DNA of 64,000 bases, from positions 1-64,000 of the forward strand of contig CAWCIL010000034.1 in assembly GCA_963795485.1 (NCBI GenBank), in the 5' to 3' direction. Both the position numbers and the translations under genes were made by a program. Numbering within the stretch: the stretch's first letter is position 1; every line of letters starts with the position of its first letter. A model generated the notes under the pieces. That model did no database searches. It was not told where the DNA came from and worked only from the letters and a program-made list of their open reading frames with translations. Origin of the DNA: AP-15 sp963795485. Its GTDB lineage: Bacteria; Pseudomonadota; Alphaproteobacteria; ATCC43930; CGMCC-115725. Below, piece by piece: positions 1-8,060 of this stretch.

Positions 1-84
1 AGGCCTCACTTGCGCTATTACCGACGAGCACGTGAGAACCAATGCGACCGCCGCGCCGGTCAACAGATGCTTCATCCTTGTCAT
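1..84 (-). CDS. Exported protein, N-terminal fragment (runs off the window)
   Basis: An open frame on the minus strand starts at ATG 84 (or ATG 75) and leaves the window at base 1. The visible 28 residues are a typical Sec signal peptide: a short basic start (MTRMKH), a hydrophobic core (LLTGAAVALVLT) and a small-residue region ending near VIAQ. It begins two bases after the stop of the exported Gln-rich protein upstream, so the two are probably co-transcribed and translationally coupled. Only the signal peptide is visible, so no function can be given. The pairing of two small secreted proteins suggests a duplicated or functionally linked envelope pair. Confidence 0.6.
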   Translation of the reverse strand, partial: MTRMKHLLTGAAVALVLTCSSVIAQVRP

Positions 85-86
85 GC

Positions 87-668
87 TCACCGAAGGATTT
101 GGTCAATCGTCAGCGGTTTACCCGCTGTGGGTGGCGGCTCCGCTGCGTTTGGATGCGGCGATGTTGCCTCTGGCCGTGCCTGGGGAGCGATCACGGCCAC
201 CGTTGTCGCCAATGGCGCCGGCGGTGCGACCACAACCACTGTGGGCGCTCGCGCCGCCGATTGCCTTTCAAGCGCATCTTGTTGAGCTTGTTGCTCGGCG
301 GCTTGGCGTCGTGCAGCTTGGAGTCGTGCAGCCTGGTGTCGCGCAGCTTCTTGGCGCGCCGAGCGCTGCCGTTCATATTCGAGTTGCTGCTGAGCGCGAA
401 CTGTTGCTGCCTGCTGTTGTAGAAAGTATTGCTGCTGCAAGTATTGCTCCTGTTGGGCGCGAGCGGCTGCCGCGGCTGCGGCCTGTTGCTGTTGTACAAG
501 ATATTGCTGCTGCTGATATTGCTGCTGCTGCACTGCACTACCTATCACGGCACCGAGTATTCCTGCACCAATCCCAAATCCGGCGCCATATCCCCCGGCG
601 TTGGCAGGCAAATACGCAGAGGTCGAAACAGCTAAAACAAGAGCCGCGGCGATACAGACACGCTTCAT
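87..668 (-). CDS. Exported glycine-zipper, Gln/Ala-rich protein
   Basis: A 193-residue protein of unknown function. Residues 1-24 form a Sec signal peptide ending ANA before a Gly-rich segment (GGYGAGFGIGAGILGAVIGS, about 25-44) that resembles the glycine-zipper segments of small envelope proteins. Residues 45-140 are almost entirely Gln, Ala, Arg and Tyr with repeated QQQQY/QQQYF blocks, so this part is low-complexity and possibly coiled coil. The C-terminus is Pro/Ala-rich. An AAGG lies 8 bases before the ATG. It precedes another signal-peptide gene by 2 bases. The signal peptide and a single uninterrupted frame support a real gene; the Gln runs are seen directly, and a surface or periplasmic role is inference. 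Confidence 0.75.
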   Translation of the reverse strand: MKRVCIAAALVLAVSTSAYLPANAGGYGAGFGIGAGILGAVIGSAVQQQQYQQQQYLVQQQQAAAAAAARAQQEQYLQQQYFLQQQAATVRAQQQLEYERQRSARQEAARHQAARLQAARRQAAEQQAQQDALERQSAARAPTVVVVAPPAPLATTVAVIAPQARPEATSPHPNAAEPPPTAGKPLTIDQILR

Positions 669-1025
669 CTATCAAACCTTACACATTGTCGCTGCTGTGT
701 CGGACCGATCGCATCCTCAAGATGCGTCCGCAGGCTATCAGGCTCGGGTTAATGTCCGCCTAAGTGGCGCGGGGCGCTGATCGTTAGGCGTGATTGCGAC
801 GGGACGGCGCGGCGGTGCCGAACAGGGAAGTGCAAATATCCACCGAGCCCAGGGCGGAAAAGCGCCGTGCCTTCCGCCTCTTTGCCGGTCCGCGCCTCGG
901 CTGCCGCCGGGTCTACCGTGATGTTCTTTGGCGATGCGGGCCACCGGGCGAAGCGGTGACCCGACGAAGACGGCGCCCAACCACCGACGGTTGGGGCCGG
1001 AATCCGCCCGACACTTTGCCGGAGG
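669..1025. other. Intergenic region with a weak terminator-like hairpin
   Basis: I see no convincing gene. At 976-996 there is an inverted repeat (CCCAACC, 6-base loop, GGTTGGG) just past the probable end of the flavin monooxygenase on the minus strand. It has no T-tract, so it is at most a weak terminator. In the frame as given, the monooxygenase reads on to 913 with an out-of-character Arg-rich tail. Confidence 0.4.
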
Positions 1026-2361
1026 TCAGAAGCCGCTGGGTTTGAAAGAAGCGGTTTTCGGGGCGGGGGAGGCCGAGGTTTTCGCGCAGGGTGCGGCCTT
1101 CGTATTCGCGGCGGAAGAGGTGGCGGCGCTGCAGTTCGGGGACGACGCGGTCGACGAAATCGTCGAGGCCGCCGGGGACCCAGGGGAACATGATGTTGAA
1201 GCCGTCGCAGGCGTTGGCGTCGAGCCATTCCTCCATTTGGTCGGCGATCGTCGCCGGCGTGCCGACCAGTGCGAGGCCACCATAGCTGCCGGCGATGCGG
1301 GCCAGCTCGCGGACGGTCAGGTTGTCGCGGCGGGCGCGGTCGATGACCCGCTGCCGGCCGCTCTTGCTGGCGTTCGATTCCGGGATTTCGGGCAATGGGC
1401 CATCGAGGTCGAACCCGGAGGCGTCGTGGCCGAGGGCGATCGACAATGAGGCGAGGCCGCTGTCGGGATGGACCAGGCTGTCGAGCAGCGCGCGCTTGTC
1501 GCGGGCTTCGGCCACGGTGTCGCCGACCACGGCGAGGGCGCCGGGCATGATCTTCAGATGCTCGGGGTCGCGGCCGAGCTGCACCATCCGCCCTTTGACG
1601 TCGGCGTAAAAAGCCTTTGCGTCGGCGAGGTTGCCGCCGCTGGCGAAGATCATCTCGGCGGTCTCGGCGGCGAGCTGGCGCCCGGCGTCGGAGGCGCCGG
1701 CCTGGACGATGACCGGCCAGCCCTGGACGGGCCGCGCGATGTTCAAGGGCCCGCGCACCGACAAATATTCGCCCTTGTGGTCGAGGATGTGCAGCCGCTC
1801 GGGGTCGAAATAAACGCCGCTCTCGACATCCCGGATAAAGGCGTCGTCGGCCCAGCTGTCCCACAGCCCGGTCACGACATCGAAGAACTCGCGGGCGCGG
1901 CGGTAACGCTCGCCATGCTCCATATGCTCGGTCAGGCCGAAATTGAGCGCGGAATCGGGGTTCGAGGTGGTGACCAGGTTCCAGCCGGCGCGCCCGCCGC
2001 TGATGTGATCGAGCGAGGCGAACCGGCGGGCGACCAGATAGGGCGGCTCGAAGGTCGTCGACGCGGTGGCGATCAGCCCCAGATGCCGGGTCACCATCGC
2101 CAGGGCCGGCAGCAAGGTCAACGGGTCGAACGAGGTGACTGTGGCGCTGCGCTTCAACGCCGCCATCGGCATGTTCAAGACCGACAGATGATCGGCCATG
2201 AACCAGGCGTCGAACCGGCCGCGTTCCAAGGTCTGGGCAAACCGCACCAGGTGCTCAAGATTGAAGTTCGCGTCAGGGTAGGCGCCGGGATAGCGCCACC
2301 AGGCGGTATGGATGCCGACCGGGCGCATGAAAGCGCCAAGATGCAATTGACGCGATGCCAT
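1026..2361 (-). CDS. NtaA/SnaA/DszA-family FMN-dependent monooxygenase (LLM class), 3' frameshift
   Basis: Luciferase-like, FMNH2-dependent monooxygenase of the NtaA/SnaA/SoxA(DszA) family, which oxidises aminopolycarboxylates, thiophenes, sulfones and related compounds with flavin from a separate reductase. Family features are the start HLGAFMRPVG, the MADHL segment, HISGGRAGWNLVTT and the DGFNIMFPWVPGGLDDF end region. The start MASRQLHLG was chosen because residues before it are not family-like. As given, the frame runs to 913 with about 45 unrelated Arg/Pro-rich residues. Removing one base of the AAA at 1045-1047 ends the protein in FFKPSGF with TGA at 1026, giving 444 residues, the same as the paralog at 2485. 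It is divergent from that paralog. The substrate is unknown. Confidence 0.88.
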
Positions 2362-2421
2362 TTCCCGAGGCTCCCCGATGCCAATTCGCCGCGATAATAG
2401 CGCGCCGTCGCGTTCCGCCAT

Positions 2422-2452
2422 CGAGATTGCTTCGCTGCGCTCGCAATGACAG
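2422..2452. repeat. REP-like short inverted repeat between divergent monooxygenases
   Basis: ATTGC, a GC-rich middle of TTCGC/GCTC halves, then GCAATGAC: an imperfect hairpin resembling a short intergenic repeat I associate with alphaproteobacterial genomes. It lies inside the 123-base divergent region between the two flavin monooxygenases, where their promoters must also be. No second copy is present in this window, so repeat status rests on recall and is tentative. Confidence 0.4.
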
Positions 2453-2484
2453 GTTTGCGTGTCGAGAGCCGGAGGATAAGTGGA

Positions 2485-3819
2485 ATGAATGCCGTCCGCC
2501 GTCAGATGCATCTCGGGGTGTTCGTGCTCGGCACCGGCAATCATTCGGCCGGCTGGCGCTATGAGGGTGCCGCGACGAGCAACCTCGATTTGTCGGTGAC
2601 GCAGGAGATCGCGCGCATCGCCGAGCGCGGTAAGTTCGACCTGTTGTTCATCTCCGACGGGCTGGTCATGGACCCGGGCGACCATCCGTCGTTTTTGTGC
2701 CGGTTCGAGCCGACCACGCTGATTTCGGCGCTGAGTGCGGCGACCCGGCATATCGGGCTCGGCGCCACGGTCTCGACCAGCTTTGGCGAACCCTATCACG
2801 TCGCCCGCACCTTCGCCTCGATCGACCATTTGAGCAGCGGCCGCGCCGCGTGGAACGTGGTCACCTCGGGACAGCCGAGAGCCGCGCTGAATTTCAGCCG
2901 CGAGCGGCACATGGACCACGATCTGCGCTACGAGGTCGCCGACGAATTTGTCGATGTCGTCAACGGGCTGTGGGATTGCTGGGACGATGACGCGATCGTC
3001 GCCGACCAGGCGACTGGCGCCTATGTCGACCCGTCCAAGGTCCGGCCGCTGAACCACAAGGGCCGGTTCTTCCAGGTCCAGGGGCCGATGAATATTGCCC
3101 GCTCGCCGCAGGGCCGCCCGGTGATCATCCAAGCCGGCGGCTCGCCTTCGGGGCTCGACCTGGCGGCGCGCACCGCCGATGTGGTGTTTTCGGTGGTGCA
3201 GGAGCTCGATAGCGCCAAGGCCGCCTACGCCGATCTGAAAGGCCGGCTCGCCCGCTACGGCCGTCTGCCCGAGGCCATCGCGGTTCTCCCGGGGGTGATG
3301 CCGATCATCGGCGACAGCGAGGCCGAGGCCAGGGACAAGCTGTCCTTGCTGCAAAGCTGGCTGACCTCCTCCAACGCGGCGATCCTGGTCTCGGGCCGCA
3401 TCGGTTACGATGTCTCGGGCCATCCGCTCGACGGGCCGGTGCCGGCGCCGCCGCCGAGCGAGGGCGGCCGCACGTTCTCGCGCGTGCTGTTCGAAAAAGC
3501 GCGGCGGGAAAACATGACCCTGCGCGACCTCTATAATCTGACTGCGGCGGCGCGCGGCCATTGGGTGGTCTGCGGCACCCCGCTTCACATCGCCGACATC
3601 CTCGAGGAATGGTTTGTCGAGGGTGCGGCCGACGGGTTCAACATTTTGCCGCCCTATTTCCCGGGCGCCTTTGCCGATTTCGTCGATCTGGTGGTGCCCG
3701 AATTGCAGCGCCGCGGCCTTTACCGCCGCGATTATGAGGGCACGACGCTGCGCGACCATCTCGGTCTCGCCCGCGTGCCCACTCCGACCCTTCGCAGCAG
3801 CGCCGTCGGCGCGGAGTGA
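2485..3819 (+). CDS. NtaA/SnaA/DszA-family FMN-dependent monooxygenase (LLM class)
   Basis: Second luciferase-like FMN monooxygenase, 444 residues, clearly paralogous to the divergent neighbour. Shared blocks are MHLGVFVLGTGNH at the start, TRHIGLGATVSTSF, HLSSGRAAWNVVTS, VIIQAGGS and DGFNILPPYFPGAFADFVD near the end. ATG 2485 is chosen because a consensus GGAGG at 2471-2475 sits 9 bases upstream. The enzyme should need reduced FMN from a reductase encoded elsewhere. It is followed after 12 bases by the CoA-transferase gene, so the two are likely one transcript. This pairing suggests oxygenation of a substrate that is handled as a CoA thioester before or after. The actual substrate cannot be read from sequence. 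Confidence 0.92.
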   Translation: MNAVRRQMHLGVFVLGTGNHSAGWRYEGAATSNLDLSVTQEIARIAERGKFDLLFISDGLVMDPGDHPSFLCRFEPTTLISALSAATRHIGLGATVSTSFGEPYHVARTFASIDHLSSGRAAWNVVTSGQPRAALNFSRERHMDHDLRYEVADEFVDVVNGLWDCWDDDAIVADQATGAYVDPSKVRPLNHKGRFFQVQGPMNIARSPQGRPVIIQAGGSPSGLDLAARTADVVFSVVQELDSAKAAYADLKGRLARYGRLPEAIAVLPGVMPIIGDSEAEARDKLSLLQSWLTSSNAAILVSGRIGYDVSGHPLDGPVPAPPPSEGGRTFSRVLFEKARRENMTLRDLYNLTAAARGHWVVCGTPLHIADILEEWFVEGAADGFNILPPYFPGAFADFVDLVVPELQRRGLYRRDYEGTTLRDHLGLARVPTPTLRSSAVGAE

Positions 3820-3831
3820 GGCCGGAAGCGG

Positions 3832-6019
3832 ATGTCGCTGCTGGCGGGGTTTCGAGTGGCGCAGGTCGGAGACGGCCTGGCCGCCGCGGTCTGCGGGCGT
3901 CTCTTCGCCGATCTCGGCGCCGATGTCGCCGCGATCGACCCCGACCGGTCGTCGCCGCTCGGCGCAATACCTCAATCACGGCAAACGGATCGTCGCCGAC
4001 GATCCGGCCGCTTCGGGCGAGGCGCTCGGTAACGCCCGGCTGATCGTCTGCGAAGGGCCGCCCGGCGATTTGCGCGCCCGCCATCGCGACGCCGAGAGCC
4101 TGCGCCGGTTCAACCCGGCGGCGGCGCTGGTTTTGATCTCGCCCTTCGGCCAGACCGGGCCCGAAGCTGACGACCCGGCGAGCGACCTTACCTTGTTCTT
4201 CGCCAGCGGCATCGCCCGGCTCCTGACTGGTCAGGTGGACGATCTCGGCGAAGCGCCGATCCGCCCGGCGGGCCGCCAATCCGCCTTTATCGGCGGGCTC
4301 GCCGCCGCCTGCGCGGGCATGCACGCGGCTCTTACCGCCGAGCCCGGCGCGGTCCTCGACATCTCGATCGAGGAAGCGCTGGCGACGATGGCGATCGGCG
4401 AGTTGGCCAACGCCGGGATCGATGGCGTCAGCCGGTCGCGCCGGCGGGTCGGCGACGGCAACGGGGCGACGGTCACGATCCTGCCGGCGACGGACGGATA
4501 CGTCGCGATCTCGCCGCGCGAGGACCGGCAATGGGCGGCGTGGCTCGGGGTGATGGGCTCGCCCGACTGGGGCGGCGAGCCGCGCTTTGCCAAGAAGTCC
4601 GATCGGGTCGCCAATTGGGACGCGCTCCACGCGCTGATGTCGGCGTGGAGCCGGCAATACGACAAGCAATGGATCGCCGACCGGGCCCAGGCCACCCATG
4701 TGCCGAGCTTTCCGCTGCGCGAGCCGGCCGAGCAGCTGGGGTCGCCGCAGCTCGCCCACCGGGATTTTTACCGGCCGGTCGAAATCGCCGGACGCACGAT
4801 CAAGATGCCCGGCTCGCCCTTCGGGCTGAGTATCAGAGGTGCAGAGCGCCGGGCGGCGGATCTCGCGCAGGCCCGCGGGACGATGCCGCTCAGCGGCGTG
4901 CGTGTCCTCGATTTCAGCTGGGTCATCGCCGGCCCGACCGCGACCCGCTATCTGGCGGCGATGGGTGCGGAGGTGATCAAGATCGAGGCCCCCGGCCGCG
5001 GCGACCCCGGTCGCGCCTCCCACCTGCACACGGTTCTCGGCCAGGGGAAGCGCGGCGTCGTTCTCGACCTCAAACAGCCGCAGGCCACAGATGTCGCCCG
5101 CGCATTGGCCGCCAAATCCGACGTGCTGATCGAGAATTTCGCGACCGGCGTCATGGACCGGCTCGGGCTCGGCGCGGACGAGTTGCGCGCCATCAACCCC
5201 GATCTGATCTACGTCTCGGCCTCGGGTCTCGGCCGGAGCGGGCCGGAGGCGCACACCGTCGCTTATGGCACGTTGTTGCAGTGCTATGCCGGGTTCGCCG
5301 GGCTCAATCGCCACCCAGGGGTCGCACCCCGCGTGGGCTTTGCCTGGCTCGACCCGATGTGCGGGCTGATGCTGGCCTGTGTCGTCGCCGCCGGGCTGTG
5401 GCATCGGCAAAGCGGGGGCGGGGGCGGGGTCGCCCGGGTCGATTTCTCGATGATCGAGGCGCTGCTGTGGACCATGGCCGAGCCGTTGCTGGCGACGCAG
5501 CTCGACGCGCCACCGCAACCTCAGGGCAACCATTCCGACGGCTCGGTCCCGCACGGCGCCTACCGCTGTGCCGGCGAGGATGGCTGGCTCAGCCTCGCCG
5601 TCACTCGGGACGAGGAATGGCGACGCCTCTGCGCGCTGGTTCCGGTCTTGGCGCCGATGGCGGCGCTCGGGCTGCGCCAGCGCAGAGAGCAGCGCACCAA
5701 GATCGACAACTCACTTTCGGCATGGCTCCTCCCGCGGGATGCCGCAAGCGTCGCGGCCGAGCTGCGGCATGCCGGCATCCCGGCGGCGGCGCTCGCCAGC
5801 GCGCTCGACCTCGTCGCCGGCGATCATCTGCGTGCCCGCGGGTTTTGGCACGCGCATGGCAGCGGCGTTTTGCCAGGCCTGCCGTGGCGAGCCAGCTTTG
5901 GCCAGACCGCCGGCGCGGCGCCCGGTCTCGGCGCCGACACCGACGCGGTCCTCGCCGGCGTGCTCGGTCTGGCGGCCGGCGAGATCGCCGCGCTGCGCCG
6001 ATCGGGCGCGCTCGGATAG
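3832..6019 (+). CDS. CaiB/BaiF (class III) CoA-transferase, fused double domain, one frameshift
   Basis: Restored length 728 residues, about twice the usual class III CoA-transferase, with two CaiB-type halves. The first begins SLLAGFRVAQVGDGLAAAV and the second, near residue 360, begins PLSGVRVLDFSWVIAGP followed by MGAEVIKIEAPGRGDPGR. The catalytic Asp of the family is expected in the segment after an SxFGQTGP-type motif. The first half has PASDLTLFF there (Asp about residue 118), whereas the second has VAYGTLL with Gly, so probably only one half carries the nucleophile. The start codon at 3832 is 12 bases after the monooxygenase stop. The frame shifts by one inserted base at about 3957-3966 (LGA to QYLNHGK). 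It moves CoA between an acyl-CoA donor and an organic acid; the substrate is unknown. Confidence 0.85.
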
Positions 6020-6059
6020 AGCGGAACCCGAAGCGGATCGCGATCTTGCCGCCGCTGAG

Positions 6060-6485
6060 CTACTCGGCCGCCTCTTTGATCGGGACCGGGAGCGGCTCGG
6101 CGCCGGCCCAGCCGTGCTCGGCGATGTCGAAGAGAATACCCTCCGGGCCGAAGAACTTTTTCTCGAAATAGCCGGCCTGATGGCCGCCCTGACCCTGGTC
6201 GATGTAGTGCCGGGCACCCAGGCCCTCGAGCTTTTTCGAAAATTCGTCGACATCCTCGACCAGGACACCGAAATGATGGATGCCGCGATAATCCATGCCC
6301 TTGCCGAGCTGGTCCGTCTTGAATTTGAGGATCGCCATGTTGAGCGTGCCGTCGCTCAGGAACACGCCGTCGGCGAGCACCCCGTTGGGCCGCCCGACCT
6401 CCTCGAAATCGAACGCCTTCTTATAAAATTCTGCCATCGCCTCCGGGTCTTCGGCAGCGATGGCGATGTGGCGCAGCTTGGGCAT
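6060..6485 (-). CDS. VOC-superfamily (glyoxalase/dioxygenase fold) protein
   Basis: A 141-residue single vicinal-oxygen-chelate protein. It begins PKLRHIAIAAEDPEAMAEFY, with a central GIHHFGVLVEDVDEF and the ending GPEGILFDIAEHGW, the paired beta-alpha-beta-beta-beta pattern of the fold. Candidate metal ligands are His6 and the His pair in GIHHFG. A close paralog with the same start and end blocks lies at 51772-52200. The metal and reaction cannot be deduced; family members include glyoxalases, extradiol dioxygenases and resistance proteins. It is convergent with the CoA-transferase, 40 bases apart. Confidence 0.88.
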   Translation of the reverse strand: MPKLRHIAIAAEDPEAMAEFYKKAFDFEEVGRPNGVLADGVFLSDGTLNMAILKFKTDQLGKGMDYRGIHHFGVLVEDVDEFSKKLEGLGARHYIDQGQGGHQAGYFEKKFFGPEGILFDIAEHGWAGAEPLPVPIKEAAE

Positions 6486-6547
6486 GGCGACCTCCTCGTT
6501 GCAGATTGCGCGAGCCTATCACGACCGTGACGTCATTTCGAAGCGTC

Positions 6548-6973
6548 CTATCGAGCCTCGCGCGCGACCGAGGCCAGGATGCGCGCCATGTTCTTGCCGA
6601 CGCGGCCGAGGGCGTCCTCCCAGGAAAACAGGCCGAAGCGGTCGAACTCGGGCAAGAGCGTGCCGTCGGCGAGCGCAAACTGCGACGCGCAGATCAGGCT
6701 CTTCGGATCGGGCAGGTGAGCCGGCTTCCACGCGAACAGCGCCAGATCCTTGCCGCGCATGTAGGGATGGACGCCGAGCGCTGTCAGCGCCGAAGGGGAG
6801 ATGACGAGCCCGGTTTCCTCCAGCAGCTCGCGCGCGGCCGCCTCGGCGAAATCCTCGCCGGGCTCGGCCTCGCCCTTCGGGATGTCCCAGCGCGGCGAGC
6901 GGGTCGCGTGGCCCAGCAGGATCTGCACGCCGTCGCCAACGACGACCCCGCAGCTCGTCTTCGGCGCGCTCAT
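6548..6973 (-). CDS. Nudix hydrolase
   Basis: A 141-residue Nudix pyrophosphohydrolase. A full Nudix box, G-x5-E-x7-RE-L-x-EE-x-G-L, is present at residues 34-56 (GEAEPGEDF...RELLEETGL), which binds the metal and cleaves nucleoside diphosphates linked to another moiety. The N-terminal SCGVVVGDGVQILLGHA and the WDIPKG segment before the box fit the NUDIX/MutT fold. Its ATG overlaps the stop of the upstream lipoprotein gene by four bases (ATGA), implying translational coupling. Substrate not predictable. Confidence 0.93.
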   Translation of the reverse strand: MSAPKTSCGVVVGDGVQILLGHATRSPRWDIPKGEAEPGEDFAEAAARELLEETGLVISPSALTALGVHPYMRGKDLALFAWKPAHLPDPKSLICASQFALADGTLLPEFDRFGLFSWEDALGRVGKNMARILASVAREAR

Positions 6974-7122
6974 GGCCGGCTGCCGCCGCTGGTGACGCCG
7001 CCGTAGAAGCCGTTGCTCCTGTCGTCTTTCGAATTGCTGGGGGCGCCCGTGCAGCCGGCGATCAGCAGCACACCGAGAAGGGCCAGCGCGGACGCGATCT
7101 TCACCGTTAGGCGCATCTTCAT
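6970..7122 (-). CDS. Small lipoprotein (50 aa)
   Basis: A 50-residue prolipoprotein. MKMRLTVKI is followed by a hydrophobic stretch and the lipobox LLIAGC, giving a mature lipid-anchored peptide of about 30 residues rich in Ser, Gly and Asn. The start at 7122 is chosen because it places the basic N-region directly before the hydrophobic core; the longer upstream frame is Arg/Pro-rich and not signal-like. Its stop overlaps the Nudix start (ATGA). It looks like the entericidin-like or other small lipoproteins common in Proteobacteria, but the function is unknown. Confidence 0.7.
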   Translation of the reverse strand: MKMRLTVKIASALALLGVLLIAGCTGAPSNSKDDRSNGFYGGVTSGGSRP

Positions 7123-7322
7123 CGTTGGGCGCTCTTCTATGACAGGGCCCGTTCGCGGCTCAGCCGGGAAACCGGACGATGGCGACGGCGCGCGAGGGCG
7201 TCTCCAACTGCCGGCCTCCGCCGCTGCAGGAAGGCCCGCTCCGCTCCCTCGCTCGCCGCTGTCTGCAGGCCTCGATCGCCCGGCCCCGCCGAACGGAGCG
7301 GACATCATAGCGGAGAAGCCGA

Positions 7323-7937
7323 ATGCGAAAAAGTTGGGGAAGAGGGATTTTGGGCGCGACGCTGATCGCGGTTGCCGCAGCGCCGGCCTCCTTGTCGGCG
7401 AGGGCGGGGAACGAAACGCCGCGCATCGATCGCTGGCAATGGCTGGCGCATACGTATTGGTATGTGCCGAATGAATATCTTCCGGCGATCGCGTCGAGCC
7501 CGGCGCTCAAATCCCCGATCCCGGTTTCGGACCAGACCGTCTATTACATCTCGAACTATGCGCACGGATACTTCTGGGGAACCACCGCAGTGTCATATAC
7601 CCCGGCCGGCGGATCGGCGGCATCCGATCGGGTTTCGTGTCTGCAGCTCGTCGGGTCGGTCACGCCCGAGGGCCGGGTGCATCTGACCTTCACCCCGCTC
7701 GGCTCGAAATCATCGCCTTCGAGCGGCTCGAGCAGCGAGCCGACGATCGGGCTCGGCACGATGACACGCCAGTGGTCCGGGTGGACGATGGAAAACCAGA
7801 TGTCAACCGTCGCCGTCGGCGACGTGCTGCTGACGCACTGGGCCTATATGTATCAGTGCAAGCCGAGCGAGCCTTGTTATGCCGAATTGCCGGGCGTCGG
7901 CGTGTCCGTTCCGGAGTTTCTGGGGCCCTGCGTTTAA
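7323..7937 (+). CDS. Exported protein of unknown function
   Basis: A 204-residue protein with a signal peptide (MRKSWGRGILGATLIAVAAA..., cleavage probably near SARAG, about residue 28). The mature part starts with an aromatic segment (RWQWLAHTYWYVPNEYLPA) and contains a Ser-rich stretch (about 128-140) and four Cys (two near residue 180 in QCKPSEPC, one near 105, one penultimate), suggesting disulfides in the periplasm. I recognise no family. It lies alone between the divergent lipoprotein gene and ggt. Confidence 0.75.
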   Translation: MRKSWGRGILGATLIAVAAAPASLSARAGNETPRIDRWQWLAHTYWYVPNEYLPAIASSPALKSPIPVSDQTVYYISNYAHGYFWGTTAVSYTPAGGSAASDRVSCLQLVGSVTPEGRVHLTFTPLGSKSSPSSGSSSEPTIGLGTMTRQWSGWTMENQMSTVAVGDVLLTHWAYMYQCKPSEPCYAELPGVGVSVPEFLGPCV

Positions 7938-8060
7938 GCGACTGCCGGAAATAACACTCGCAACCGTCGCGAGCGAGATTGGACAACGCCTGCTCGATCC
8001 ACGGCGGGTTCCTATCGATGCGTGATATCCTCCCGGTCGGACAACGGGCGGAGATTCCGG

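Noticed and set aside
2362..3975. A long extension of the first monooxygenase gene upstream over its divergent paralog
   Set aside because: The extra residues are antisense to the paralog and Arg-rich; the family start is at 2361.
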